The notes beneath the pieces were generated by a model. It had not been told where the DNA came from. It did not search any database and saw only the letters and a program-made list of their open reading frames with translations. A stretch of DNA of 64,000 nt, taken from assembly GCA_964247055.1 (NCBI GenBank), contig OZ176053.1, forward strand, positions 12,338,001-12,402,000. Reading direction: 5' to 3'. The stretch comes from Paragordius varius (Eukaryota > Nematomorpha). Shown here piece by piece: positions 1-13,300 of this stretch (position 1 is its first letter; each line of letters starts with the position of its first letter). Position numbers and translations under genes: made by a program.

Positions 1-594
1 GGTACCAAAAAACAAGGTTTATTTTTTATTACATTTGTTTTTACATTTTTAGACCAAATGTTAAAATTTTATATATTACTATAAGCTTTTAATAAAGTAT
101 ATTTTTACAAATTTAATGTATGTGGACAATTTGTTTAACTATTTTTTAATAAAAAAATATAAAACTATCTGCTGTTATCTAAATGAAATTTCTAAATTAA
201 GCATAAAAAATATATCACTGTTCGTTTTTCTTGGAAAAAGTGTTAAATTATTATGGCAAAATGGTTAATAGTGTAAAGCCGGGACGTTCAACGCTCGGCC
301 CTCCAAAATATGCGCGGCGCGCGAAATATATAGAAATCCATAATTTGCAAAAAATTGTCACAGAATTTGATAAATTAACATTACTTAAACAAATTTTCTA
401 TGAATTATTAAAAAAACAATGTTATATTTTGTTTGCATTTACAGTCTTATGTTTTGAAGTTAATCAAATAAATATTAATGCCCATATTTATTTCGAACGC
501 GACACGTCGTATTTTTGAGTTGAAATTAGGGTTCGCGAAACTATTTGTGTTAAGCACTCAAAATATTAATGTTTAATATGAGAAAACATTAATA
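1..594. other. Intergenic flank, no gene recognised
   Basis: AT-rich sequence downstream of the proteasome gene. A short GC-richer patch at about 270-330 stands out against its surroundings, and an open frame of 95 codons runs across it, but its composition and lack of any recognisable motif argue against a gene. No RNA gene or repeat end was recognised. Confidence 0.5.
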
Positions 595-3500
595 TCAAAG
601 GATTTTTGACAAATAAGAAAAAATATTTACATGTTTATTGACTTCATCTCGATCACAAATGCGGAAAGGGCAATCCCGACCCACAATACCGATCTGACAA
701 TTCTAAAAAATGGGTAATAAAATACATTTGCAATATTGATGGTGTTTATTTAAACCAAAAAATTATTTTTTATAATTTTATAAATAATTTAATAATCTAA
801 CATATCCATAAGAATTAATAATAACACTGGACAACAAATTTTTCTGCCACTCGAGTTTTATAAATTTTCTGATATTTAGTATCATTTTAACAGTAAATCT
901 GAAATAAATATTATAACTCGTTGGAAGAATTTTGTATTATTTCATTTTTTTGATTATGCGCCCTCTTTATCAAAATTTTACTAAAAAAATATTTTTCTTT
1001 GAAAATATACAAGTAATGGCCATTTGTAATATATCATTCGAAAGAGTAATAAAAACTCTATAAAATTCATACTAATATGTATTACATCGACAGTTAACAT
1101 TGGACACAAAGAGCGACAGACGCGCGAAGCGAGAGCATTTTTTTTAATTATTATATTTTTAAAACTAATGGATGAAAATAGCTCAAACTTTGTTTAGATG
1201 GTGATGAATGTCCAAAAAAGATAACACAAGAAAGTTTTTTTGATTAAAACATTTTTTTATTGCTTTTATGTCACTCAAAACAACCATTTTTAAGTTTTTT
1301 GTTTTTTTAAAAATTACCATCTCATAAATATTAATTTATTTTCTTTATATGGCTGATAATTTCGAAATTTTAAAGATATAAATAAAGTTTAAGGTATTTT
1401 TGATCTTTTATAGCCATTATGTAATAAATTTACAGTTATAACTATGCATTTTAGTATCCACTAGGTAAAATATTTATGATAATAATAATTTTTATTAAAA
1501 AAGCAAACCAAAAGCTTTTTCAAACATTTTTTTAAAATCAAATATTAATATAACCCTAATAATTATATTAAAATAATTTATATGATTTTCAAATTAGTTT
1601 GTCTGTGAAAATTCTTGACTTATTTATGGATTGAAAATTTCGACCATTTAAATCCAAATAACTTTTACATCCGATTGATTTAAATTACTTCCTACCATTT
1701 AAAAGATGCAGTTTTTTGCGCTCTTTCGAATGATATAAAATACATGGCTTCATATCTAAAACTTTTAATTTTCGAAATTTCGAATTTAATGTTAAATCGG
1801 GGCCAAAAATTATCGATAAACTCTAATATAAAAAAATTCTTCCATGCTAGACCAATTTTCTTTTCAGATATACTAATTATGTACTTTAATGAAATAAATT
1901 TTAAATTTACAAGAATGGCAGTTAAAAAAAGTTAAAATTTGTTGTCTAGTGTAATATATTCCACTATATTCAAAAGTAAATTCCAAAAAAATTAAAAAAT
2001 ACCTTGTCATTCAATTCAATTTCAACAGGGAGCGTGTCTTTAAGCGCTTTTATAGCATGCTTAATTAATCCATCCAAATCACCTGATTTAATCATAAAAT
2101 AAATTTTACAATTAACAGCTAAAACCTCCAATAAAGTTGTTTGTAATTTAACAATAATTTTATGAGCAAAACATTAAAAATGCGTTAAATGTATTTTATT
2201 ATTCTTACATCCTATAAAGTAAATTCCAAAAATTTTAATATAAAATCAAATTAGTAGCTTCTAACAATTAGTAATATCATTCAAATGCTTTTCCAAATAA
2301 GTGCGCGCAGCTTGACTCCGGGACCCAATAGCCATACTTTTGCAATCATAATAATTAGCGGATGGGCAGATTTGAAATATATGAGGTCCAGCGCTCTAAT
2401 GTCACATGATATTATTAATAATATCGGCAAAAAAAAACATATCGTTTTAATTATTTTTTCACAATACATTAAATATATTCTAGAATTGGGGTAAAATTTA
2501 ACGTGTTTTTATATAAATTAACCATTTTTTTAAAAAAACATACAAAAACCTAATCCACATGTATTAATAGCACCAAACCCGAAAACAAATATTTTTAGGG
2601 TTTAATATTTGCGAATTTTCAAATTAAAAACAAAATTTGATAAAATCGATATAAATTTAACCTTAAAGTATATATTTCTAGATATGAAGATAATACATAC
2701 AATTAAAACGATTCACTTACATCATAACCACAAACCAATAATCCTACCCCGTAGGGACGGCGACCATATCTTTGCGTGTTAACTTGCATCTCTATATTAA
2801 ATTAAAAAAACAATTTTTAGTATTTTTGCATCAAGGGAAAGTAAAGCGTAATTTTTTGAAAATGAAATATCTATTTTTGGAAAAAAAAATTAAAATCAAA
2901 TCAAAAAAATCTAGATGTAGTTTTTGATAAATGAATTTATATTTGGAAAATCATTTAAGATCTTAAAACTTTTGGTCGTCAGTTTTTAAGCCATTTTACC
3001 TATGGTCCAGGTTAGTTTTTTTATCAAAAATTTATTTTTTTAATTTTATTTAGTTTTACACTTTTTAATAAAATTATATTTCTTGAATATTTAAATTATG
3101 GAGACCGATGTATAAGATAAAAGATAAATATTTTATTTAGAGTGGAAACTATTTTTGATCCTCAATTTTTTATAAATCCTCTATAACTGATTCAATTAGT
3201 TTAATGAATACCTTGAATCATTCAAAACCTAATCTTTTTTTGAAAGCTCCGAAAATAGAGATAAATGGAAAAACGTATTATCAAAATTCACATATAAAAG
3301 CTTTTCTAAATTCGGATCAAATAATATTTTGTGAAAAAACAGTAATCTTTTAATTTCTATGATTTGTCCTTAATTAAATTTTACGTAAATAATATTATTT
3401 AATAAAATATAATAATTAAGTAAAATGAATCTATAAAAAGTTTACTGTTACAAGTCATGCGAACCAATCTTTCAAGTGGCATGGGATTGCAATGTTCATA

Positions 3501-3941
3501 ACGATATTCCAAACATTCATTTAACATATATTTACTATGATATAAGAACACCAAATTTTAAAACATTAAATTTATAAAAAATAATTACTCAAACTTACGT
3601 TAATATTTTTCCGTCCGCAGTTAGGCCAGCAATAGAAACGCCGAGGTTATCATCGATTTCAAAAATTTTCTTTTGATTGCTTGAAAGTTCAGAAGTTGAC
3701 CTCTATAATATATAATAAAAGCAAAAAACTAACCATAAGAGCAACTATAACTGCATGAGTCTTATTCTTAACACCAACTGTACTGCTACCTTGTTTAACA
3801 GCCTCCATGGCATATTCAATTTGATGAATACGTCCCTTAAAAAATTAATAATTTTATTTTACTTGTGGACTTAGAACTGTAACATCGCTATCATAATGAT
3901 TTCGAAACTGCAAAAATAAATTAAATATAAAATTTAACCAT
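595..3941 (-). CDS. PSMA1: Proteasome subunit alpha type-1 (nine exons)
   Basis: Alpha-ring subunit of the 20S proteasome core. Exons on the minus strand: 3939-3941, 3863-3907, 3734-3835, 3599-3702, 3446-3534, 2721-2791, 2266-2395, 2003-2082, 595-702. They total 732 nt in one frame, giving 243 residues (the family is usually about 260). The N-terminus holds the alpha-subunit signature, with [17 protein letters not shown] and then KTHAVIVAL. Further on come [23 protein letters not shown] and a [22 protein letters not shown] stretch, all diagnostic of alpha-1. The last exon (IGIVGRD) is short and lacks the usual acidic tail. Exon 1 is only the start codon, followed by a 31-nt intron; the next introns are 27 and 31 nt. 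The 1300-nt last intron carries a CACTA-like element. Family assignment is firm; the small-intron joins rest on frame and GT/AG. Confidence 0.93.
825..1951. mobile_element. CACTA-like non-autonomous DNA transposon in the last PSMA1 intron
   Basis: The left end CACTGGACAACAAATTTT (825-842) is matched, with one difference, by the reverse complement of the right end finishing at 1951. Both ends are flanked by TAA (822-824 and 1952-1954), a 3-bp target duplication. Ends starting CACT with a 3-bp duplication suit the CACTA/EnSpm superfamily. The 1127-bp interior has no recognisable transposase, so it appears to be a deletion derivative moved in trans. Superfamily is an inference from ends only. 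Confidence 0.6.
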
Positions 3942-4019
3942 ATTTTTTTGTACAATGCGGATTATGGGATGTTTTAGTGAAGTGAACGAACGATATTTAA
4001 ACTTTTTTTAAATTTGGAA
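3942..4019. promoter_or_regulatory. Shared divergent promoter of PSMA1 and BUB3
   Basis: Only 78 nt separate the inferred start codons of the minus-strand proteasome gene (3941) and the plus-strand BUB3 gene (4020). Both genes must start transcription within or immediately beside this gap, so it probably acts as a bidirectional promoter with very short 5' leaders. No TATA box or named factor site was identified. Confidence 0.6.
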
Positions 4020-7000
4020 ATGACAACTGAAACTTGGATAGCTCAACCACCGGCAGATTTAATATCACACGTCGAATTTCACCCGATAAATAATAACTAT
4101 ATATTGGCATCTTCATGGGATGGATGTTCCTATATTTATGATTTCAATGATCCGACAGAACAACTCGAAGCCAAATTTGATCACAAAAATCCAGTTTTGT
4201 CATGTTGCTTTCAGGTTTTTTGGTTTTTTACTTCAGGATAGCTATAATTTTGCTATTGGAAATTTAGATGGTTTCCTACTTGTATATGACATCAAAAATA
4301 ATAAAGGTAAATTTTAAAATATTTTTGTTTTAAAGCCTTCTCTGATTTTAATATTCACTGATAATCATATTGCAGAACATATTTTGGGTTGCCATGACGA
4401 TGCCATAAATTGTGTTGAATACTGTCCGACTCTCGGTGTTTTTGTCACAGGCAGTTGGGATCAATTTGTTAAGATTTGGGATCCTAGGGAAGAATCTTCC
4501 CAAAATCAAATAACTTTGCCTCAAAATAGCAAGGTTATTCATCACTAAATTTTTTACATTGCATTTTAAATCAGTTACCGGTTATTCATAACTTTTTGTT
4601 CGGGAAATTAACCAGTATAAAAGTACTAAACTATTTACCATGTAAAATGGTTATAAAACTTGAATTTAACACTTTATTACCTTTTGGGTTAGTTTTATAT
4701 TCCAGAGCGATATAGAATTGGAAATCTTAAAAAGTATTTAGGGTATTAAGCCGAATTTAAAAATGTGATTTTTTTAGCCTTTTAGGCGTTATAAAAATGT
4801 AAAAAGAATCTTCAACTTAAATATTTTTGCCGCCATTTTTTTAAAAAAAATTTGAATTAATGCAACGGGTAGTTGGATGTATATTATGGTTAGAAAGTGT
4901 AAAAAATAACTTTAAAAAGCTTCCAGGTTACATTTTATCAGCAAAAACTTGATATTTTGATTGTCATATCAGCTGTTATTCTTTTCGATCGTGTCGTTGA
5001 GGTATCCCAATTTTTGGCTCTAGAACTCACAAAACTGTTTAATAATATAAGTTTTATCTAAAACATGAGAACATAGTGTATTTACAAAATTGAGCTCTGG
5101 AATATATGCATTTTAATGGTTGATGATATCACACTCTATTAGGGCAATTCGCAACACAGTGTTGTGAAAGTTTTTTTCGCTGCTTTGATCGACTTAACCA
5201 AAATGTGTTAAATAAACGGTTTAATATTTTACTTCTATAACGATGTTTTATATATCAACGGTAAGGGCTCATTAGAATATAACTTTATATTAAAACTCTC
5301 TCACATTCGATTTTATATATTTCCTATTATAGAGAAATGGCCCCAAGTTTTTTAGATTTATTTTTAGCCTCCCATAAAGCTATTTTTCCTACTTATAATT
5401 CATTTTTAATTATCTTAAAATATAGTGTCAAACTCTTTTTATTCAGATATTTTTGTTTTGTGACCATACCTTTTTTTATAAAAAGCGATTTATTTTCTAA
5501 TCTTTCCTTTTTTGCAAAAGATGTTTAATTCTCCAGACCATAAATTTATATTTTTTAGGTGTATACCATTGCAATGTGCGATCAAAAAGTTATTGTTGGA
5601 ACATCTGAGCGTAAAGTTAATGTTTGGGATTTAAGAACGCGAAAATTGGATCAGTGTCGAGATTCAGTCCTTAAATATCAAACGAGACAAATTAAAACGT
5701 TCCCTGACAAACGGGGATTTGTGCTTAGCAGCATAGAGGGTATTATTAAAAATTTTGCGAAAAAGAAATGATTTTGACTTTTATAAAATATTTATTGTAC
5801 TGGATGTATTAATAGAATATTGAGGGCTATATCGTTTGTAGAGATTTGTGAAACCTATAAAATTATCAAACCATTTTGTCTCTTATCACAATTCTTTCAT
5901 GTTATCCAATTTTTCTTATATGAATAGTTTTTTTCATACATTTAATGTTAAAACTGTTACAGGATTAATATTTGAGTATTTTAAGCCATTAAAAGCAATA
6001 TAATATATGTCATTTAAAGAATATATGTCAATCAGTAGCAAGAAATTTTAATTTTACTTAAAAAAGGTATCACGTATAGATTCATTGTTACAAAGTTAAT
6101 AAGTGTATCTATTAAATGTTTTAAATTTGTTATTTTGGTAGGGCGTGTTGCAGTTGAATATCTCGATATGTCCCCCGAAATCCAAAAGAACAAATACGCT
6201 TTCAAGTGTCATCGCATTAAAGATGATGCAAATTGTTCAGAAAATGTGTATCCAGTCAATGCCATAGCCTTCCATAAACAATACAGTACATTTGCTACAG
6301 GTTTGTTTAGTTTAAATTTTTTATATACCAAAAGAGAATTTATGTCTAAAGGTAAAACTACTAAAATTCATTGCGGAATAATGAAAAACGGAATGATTTT
6401 TTAAATTATATAATTTTTGAAATTATTTACTATTGATTAACATTTTTAAACTATTTTGGATGGATAAAGTTGAAAAAACCACATATATATGCTAGTAAAA
6501 GTCGCAATATCGATTTCCTTCATCATTTTCTTTTCCAGTTTTGATAATCTTATCCCGCGCATTTTTTATCAATAAATTGAATATCTAAGTTGTTGTTGTT
6601 TAACAATAAGTTCTGATGGTATATTATCGTAAACTATCTAGCTTTTTGTGAAATAGTTCTTTATCAATACAATCTGTTTTTACCAGTTTGGGATGTTGGA
6701 AACGCTTATTAATCTTTTTGTTTTAGTTGAGGACGTCTGGGTTTATTGTTTCCAGGAAAAAAATATTTTTAATATCTGTATATCGATTTAAGTTTATAAC
6801 AAACATAACTATTCATCAATAAAGTTTCCCATTTGACGGTGTACCTTGGCTTTATAACAAACTTGAAACTTGTTTTATATGAGATAATTTATAAAATTTT
6901 ATAGGAGGATCTGATGGTTATGTTTACATATGGGATGCTTATAATAAAAAACGGCTTTGTAATTTTCCACGGTAATTATTATGAATATCACTAATTACCA

Positions 7001-7455
7001 ATTAAATATAATAAAACAATTTCATGTTAAAGTTAGCCCTTTTCTTTCCATATTAATATTTTTTAATAATTATTATATTTACTGTTATAAACAAAAAATA
7101 AATGCTAACCATTTTTTTTGAAACCAATTTTATCCATATTTTTTGTTTGGTTTAAACTCAAAAATGGTATATAATAAAAGTTTTTTGGTATTTTAAGTTG
7201 TTTTAATTTTACTGTATTTATTCTTTCAGGTATCCAAATCAAATTGTTTCGCTAGCCTTTAGTCATGATGATAAATATTTGGCTATTGCGTCTTCCCACC
7301 TACATGATATCCCTCCGGGTTCTTCAGACACCTCAGAATCTCAATCAACCGATAATAATAATAATAATACATCCTCCAAAGATAAAATTTTGAATGATAA
7401 ATTAAATCGCATTTTTGTTAGGGAAGTCACTGATAAAGAAACTAAACCACGATGA
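4020..7455 (+). CDS. BUB3: Mitotic checkpoint protein BUB3 (WD repeats)
   Basis: BUB3 is a seven-bladed WD40 propeller that brings BUB1 and BUBR1 to kinetochores through their GLEBS motifs. Exons: 4020-4214, 4237-4306, 4376-4533, 5559-5739, 6142-6300, 6905-6971, 7230-7455. These total 1056 nt in frame, giving 351 residues (family about 330). Characteristic segments are CVEYCP, VTGSWDQFVKIWDPR, LKYQTRQIKTFP, SSIEGRVAVEYLD and KYAFKCHR, ending in a VREVTDKETKPR tail. Intron 1 (4215-4236) is just 22 nt; introns 3, 4 and 5 are 0.4-1 kb. An Asn run (AAT repeat) near residue 325 is an insertion peculiar to this copy. The start is the ATG at 4020, because the upstream in-frame TTG is not a plausible initiator. 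Very secure family call. Confidence 0.95.
4666..5150. repeat. TTAA-flanked repeat family, copy in BUB3 intron 3
   Basis: Starts TTAACACTTTATTACC at 4666 and shares an interior order with copies near 52.6, 55.4, 58.8 and 63.6 kb: a CCCAGAGCTC-like block, GCCGAATTTAAA, CTTTTAGGCG, CCGCCATTTTTT, then the GAGCTCTGG block again near the other end. The right end is decayed. The TTAA plus inverted CACTT ends would fit piggyBac-type non-autonomous elements (inference). Confidence 0.45.
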
Positions 7456-10342
7456 AAAATTAATTTTTTTACCAATCTTATGCAACTGAATATAGTTTTG
7501 TAAATTGAGTTATGTTTATTACCACTGTGATCATGCGCATTTATGTTATCTTTGATTTTTATATATAAAGTTTAGATAATAACCTCTGAGAGATATTTGA
7601 AATTGGTATTTGATTTCAAATATATTAATTGTATCTTCCGAAATGAAACGGTTAAAACTTATATTTCTATATAAGATTAAACATATGTGGCTAACCGGTT
7701 CGTTTTTAGGGGAGATTAATATTCTGATTGAAATATAATTGTTTAAAATTAAAAAATAGTCGTCTTTTATATAAAATTTTGGGAGAATATAAATGCAATT
7801 CATATTTATTATATATTTAGACATTATTTGTGGGTTAATTTAATATTTTGTCTTAGCTAGGAGAATCGTTTCTACTATATTCGATTGCTATTTTAGCTTA
7901 AGCCGCCATAATAAACGCAAAAAAGTTTAGGTAGATGATAAAAATTTAATAGACTTAAAAATTTAATAGACTAGATTTTCACATAATAATTTTTTGAACA
8001 TGCTTTAAATAGCAAATTTTAAGGATATTATTTAGTTATTGCTGTATAAATTTTTATAAATTTTAAATTTACATTTACTATTCGCTATTGTTGATTTAAA
8101 AAAAGGGTTATCAAGTATGATTTAAATCTTTTGGAAACACATATTTAGTGGTGGATAACCTCTTACATTAATATTAAGGTAATTATCATATTAAGTATAG
8201 TTTATTTTACTTTGGCTTGCGTTTTTTATGCATTTAGGGTCTCAAAGTCTTTTAAAAATAAATAGTTATATATTTATTATTTTATCCAAAAAAAAAATTT
8301 TAATTTGGGCTAAATTTACGATATGGTTTATATTTAGATAAATAATTTTCAAAATGACTCGTAAGTCTAAAACTAAGAAAACCCTTTTAATACTTCGATT
8401 CAAACTGGGATATCTAAACAGACTAAATTTGAGTTAGGATTTTTAAACAACTGAAAACCGTCCCAATTTAAATTTATGCTTCCTAATAAAATTTATATAA
8501 ATATGCCAAAATATCTCATTAGAATTTTGTTTTGAAAAAAAACTCCATGTCAAACTACTTCGACGCCATTTTTATTTTACAAAATTTTGGCAAAATATCG
8601 TCTTCTTTTAATTAAGGGAAATTAAAGCTAATTTTTTGTTTTAGGTACATCTAACATTGATAGAAAAAACGGTTTATTTTATATTATTTTTCATTTTACC
8701 ATTGCACACATGGCACGTAACTAAACTTTTACCTCTCGGTTTTAGCTTAACATTTGGATACAACACATCCATTTTAGTCCTTCGATGCAAATATAATTTA
8801 AAAAATATGGAATGAATTGAAACCATGGGAAAAATATGCACATTTATGACATTATGATCCGAAATATATAAAAAAGTTTATTCAAAAATACTTGATATTA
8901 CTTATCTTTAGTTAAAACCTCAAGATAAAAATTTAGTCAACATGACATGTGTGCTTTAGCTAAATTTAAAAATAAGACAAAATAAACCACTTTTTCTGTT
9001 TCTATCAATGTTAGATGTAATTTAAATGAAAAATTATCCTTCATTTTGGCTTTAAAATCAATAAACAAGATATTTTGCAAAAATGTTGTAGAATAAAAAT
9101 GGCATTAAAAAAAATTATTAAGATAATTCGGATTATTTATATAGTTTTATTAGGATAGAAGCATAAATTTAAATAGGGACCGTTTCTTTCAGTGGTTTTT
9201 AAAAATTTCAATTTAAATTTTATCTGGGGTATTTAGATACCCCAATTCGAATCGAAGTGTTAAAATAATTAATATCAATCATTTTTGAATAAAAAATTTA
9301 ATATACTTCGGTTTATTATGCCATGGGTTCAATACCTTCCATATTTTTCAAAGAATTTAATTTTAAACAGGCCTAGGGTATCCAACTACCCCAATTTTAA
9401 TCGAAGGACTTAAATATTCGTGTTGTATACAAGTGTTAATCATTCTTTTTATTAATTAAATTTTCATGAAATTTTTGTGCTTGCTTTAGATAATATTAAT
9501 AATATTTTATCATCACCTATCTCTCTAACGAGATGTCTTACAGGCTATTAATTAGCTAAAAGGGGATTTAATTTATAAGTCTATTGAAATGATGAGATCT
9601 TTTATATTTTATCTCCAAATTTTTCGAAACACATTACAACAGACTTGTAAATATTACTCTTCAATCATCGAAAAGAGCAATAATAGCTCTCTTCTATATT
9701 TGGGGTATTAAAAATTTTTTAATATTAAAAATCTCAAAAATTAAATTAATTCCTTTAAAAAGATACTTTTAAGTAAATCCTAATTAAAACTTCCCTTATA
9801 GGTTAAAAAATGAGTCATTTAATGCTATTTTAGGCTTAAAAAGGGGCTGATATAATTTTAGCAGTATATATTTATTAGATTTCCCATTTGTACCCTATTT
9901 CTGATTCGTGGTAATTAGGGAAATTAAATTCTAAGTACATTTTTATTATTGTTTATTATTGATTTTCAGTACACACACACTTTCTCTATGGGTTCATATC
10001 TATCCTATTCTATCCTCCCATCCTATTTTTGTTTAAATTATTATTTATTAATCTCAAATGTACTTTGCCCTGATTACATATTTTTTAGCATGGTGTATAG
10101 TATATTAATAAGGAAAAGAGAGAGTTCGTTTCAATTTTATTAGTATATATTTAAAATTATATGTATAACTCTAAAACACAATAATATCGTTTTAATATGA
10201 TGAAATTAAAATGGAGTAAAAAATCTAGAATTCTAGGTTGTACTCTCTCTATATATATTTAGGGTATTACTTTGTTTTCTAAAACGAGCTCCAATCATAT
10301 TGATTATATTATATATTTATTGGGGGTACATTCATTTTCTAA
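7456..10342. other. Intergenic stretch downstream of BUB3
   Basis: No gene seen. The first 900 bases are featureless AT-rich sequence. From about 8380 to 9450 the sequence is dominated by a foldback repeat described separately. The final kilobase up to the Helitron insertion point holds only short open frames without recognisable motifs. Confidence 0.5.
8378..9270. repeat. Foldback (long inverted-repeat) element
   Basis: The left arm, beginning near AATACTTCGATTCAAACTGG (8390) and running through TTTAAATTTATGCTTCCTAA and CTAACATTGATAGAAA, is read again as its reverse complement at the right arm, which ends GAATTCGAATCGAAGTGT near 9262. The arms are several hundred bases long and imperfect. 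Fragments with the same CGAAGGACT(A/T)AAAT and TTGTATAC blocks continue to about 9450. A related copy lies at about 57.75-58.26 kb. No coding capacity; probably a non-autonomous DNA transposon of unknown superfamily. Confidence 0.55.
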
Positions 10343-13300
10343 TCTATATATTTATAAAAATGGAAAATGCTGGCTTTGTGATCTGGTACAGGAAAACCGG
10401 TAGACCCAATCAAATCCAAATATCGAAAAAATATAATCATTAATAAATGTCCCGACAATAGCTTCGCCCTTTTTTTGGAATAGGCCCCCAGTTCGGGCCC
10501 ACCCCGTATGAAAAACGGGTTTTTTTTGAAAACAGAAGTCCACAAAATCGTGTTTTTGAGACAATTTTCCGGAGAACGTGTTGGACCATTCAATTTCAAA
10601 TATGATTTTTGTTTACTTATTTTCGATTGCGCCGAACATAGCCGAGCCACTTTTTTGTTTTAGGCCCTCTTTTTACCCGCTCCCCCCGTAAAATGCCACC
10701 TTTTTCAAAAAACAAAGTCCACAAAAATAATTTTTTAAATCGATTTTTCGCCCTAGGTATGAGACCGTAAAAATTCAATAAAGATTCCGCGTATTCCCTG
10801 TTAAAAGGCAAAAATTTTAGTCTACCGTTTATTTGATGATGGCTGCTTGGTAAGGAGCTACCTGCTAAAAACTGATTTTTCATATAACTTTGTGATCTGT
10901 TTCCGGAAAACCGGTGAACCCAATCAAATCCAAACATCGAAAAAATTTAATCATTAATAAATGCCCCGACAATAGCTTCGCCCTTTTTTGGAATTAGGTC
11001 CCCAGTTTGGGCCCACCCCGTGTGAAAAATGGGTTAAGTCAATTTTTTGGAGAACGTGATGGACCATTCAATTTCAAATATGATTTTTGTTTACTTATTT
11101 TTGATCGCGCTGAACATGGTCGAGTCACTTTTTTGATTTAGGCCCTCTTTTTACCCGCTACCCCCGTAAAATGCCATTTTTTTCAAAAAAAAACAAAGTC
11201 CACAAAAATATTTTTTTGATTGTATTTTTTTGTCCACGGTATGAGACTCTAAAAATTCGAGAAGGTTTTTTCGTATTGCCTGTTAAAAGAAAAAAATTTT
11301 AGTCAAGCGTTTCTTTGATGATAACTGCTGAGTAAGGAGTATCTATCATATGTATAGCATGTTAAAAGATATATGGATATTAATACATTATTTATCCTCA
11401 TCTATATATTTATAAAAATGGAAAATGCTGGCTTTGTGATCTGGTACAGGAAAACCGGTAGACCCAATCAAATCCAAATATCGAAAAAATATAATCATTA
11501 ATAAATGTCCCAACAATAGCTTCGCCCTTTTTTTGGAATAGGCCCCCAGTTCGGGCCCACCCCGTATGAAAAACGGGTTTTTTTTGAAAACAGAAGTCCA
11601 CAAAATCGTGTTTTTGAGACAATTTTCCGGAGAACGTGTTGGACCATTCAATTTCAAATATGATTTTTGTTTACTTATTTTCGATTGCGCCGAACATAGC
11701 CGAGCCACTTTTTTGTTTTAGGCCCTCTTTTTACCCGCTCCCCCCGTAAAATGCCACCTTTTTCAAAAAACAAAGTCCACAAAAATAATTTTTTAAATCG
11801 ATTTTTCGCCCTAGGTATGAGACCGTAAAAATTCAATAAAGATTCCGCGTATTCCCTGTTAAAAGGCAAAAATTTTAGTCTACCGTTTATTTGATGATGG
11901 CTGCTTGGTAAGGAGCTACCTGCTAAAAACTGATTTTTCATATAACTTTGTGATCTGTTTCCGGAAAACCGGTGAACCCAATCAAATCCAAACATCGAAA
12001 AAATTTAATCATTAATAAATGCCCCGACAATAGCTTCGCCCTTTTTTGGAATTAGGTCCCCAGTTTGGGCCCACCCCGTGTGAAAAATGGGTTAAGTCAA
12101 TTTTTTGGAGAACGTGATGGACCATTCAATTTCAAATATGATTTTTGTTTACTTATTTTTGATCGCGCTGAACATGGTCGAGTCACTTTTTTGATTTAGG
12201 CCCTCTTTTTACCCGCTACCCCCGTAAAATGCCATTTTTTTCAAAAAAAAACAAAGTCCACAAAAATATTTTTTTGATTGTATTTTTTTGTCCACGGTAT
12301 GAGACTCTAAAAATTCGAGAAGGTTTTTTCGTATTGCCTGTTAAAAGAAAAAAATTTTAGTCAAGCGTTTCTTTGATGATAACTGCTGAGTAAGGAGTAT
12401 CTATCATATGTATAGCATGTTAAAAGATATATGGATATTAATACATTATTTATCCTCATCTATATATTTATAAAAATGGAAAATGCTGGCTTTGTGATCT
12501 GGTACAGGAAAACCGGTAGACCCAATCAAATCCAAATATCGAAAAAATATAATCATTAATAAATGTCCCAACAATAGCTTCGCCCTTTTTTTGGAATAGG
12601 CCCCCAGTTCGGGCCCACCCCGTATGAAAAACGGGTTTTTTTTGAAAACAGAAGTCCACAAAATCGTGTTTTTGAGACAATTTTCCGGAGAACGTGTTGG
12701 ACCATTCAATTTCAAATATGATTTTTGTTTACTTATTTTCGATTGCGCCGAACATAGCCGAGCCACTTTTTTGTTTTAGGCCCTCTTTTTACCCGCTCCC
12801 CCCGTAAAATGCCACCTTTTTCAAAAAACAAAGTCCACAAAAATAATTTTTTAAATCGATTTTTCGCCCTAGGTATGAGACCGTAAAAATTCAATAAAGA
12901 TTCCGCGTATTCCCTGTTAAAAGGCAAAAATTTTAGTCTACCGTTTATTTGATGATGGCTGCTTGGTAAGGAGCTACCTGCTAAAAACTGATTTTTCATA
13001 TAACTTTGTGATCTGTTTCCGGAAAACCGGTGAACCCAATCAAATCCAAACATCGAAAAAATTTAATCATTAATAAATGCCCCGACAATAGCTTCGCCCT
13101 TTTTTGGAATTAGGTCCCCAGTTTGGGCCCACCCCGTGTGAAAAATGGGTTAAGTCAATTTTTTGGAGAACGTGATGGACCATTCAATTTCAAATATGAT
13201 TTTTGTTTACTTATTTTTGATCGCGCTGAACATGGTCGAGTCACTTTTTTGATTTAGGCCCTCTTTTTACCCGCTACCCCCGTAAAATGCCATTTTTTTC

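Noticed and set aside
231-518. 95-codon open frame near the window start
   Set aside because: Low-complexity composition, no recognisable motif, and no splice context linking it to a neighbour.
2281-2494. Two opposing small open frames as genes
   Set aside because: The region is PSMA1 exon 7 read in the wrong frames; the frame giving [18 protein letters not shown] is the real one.
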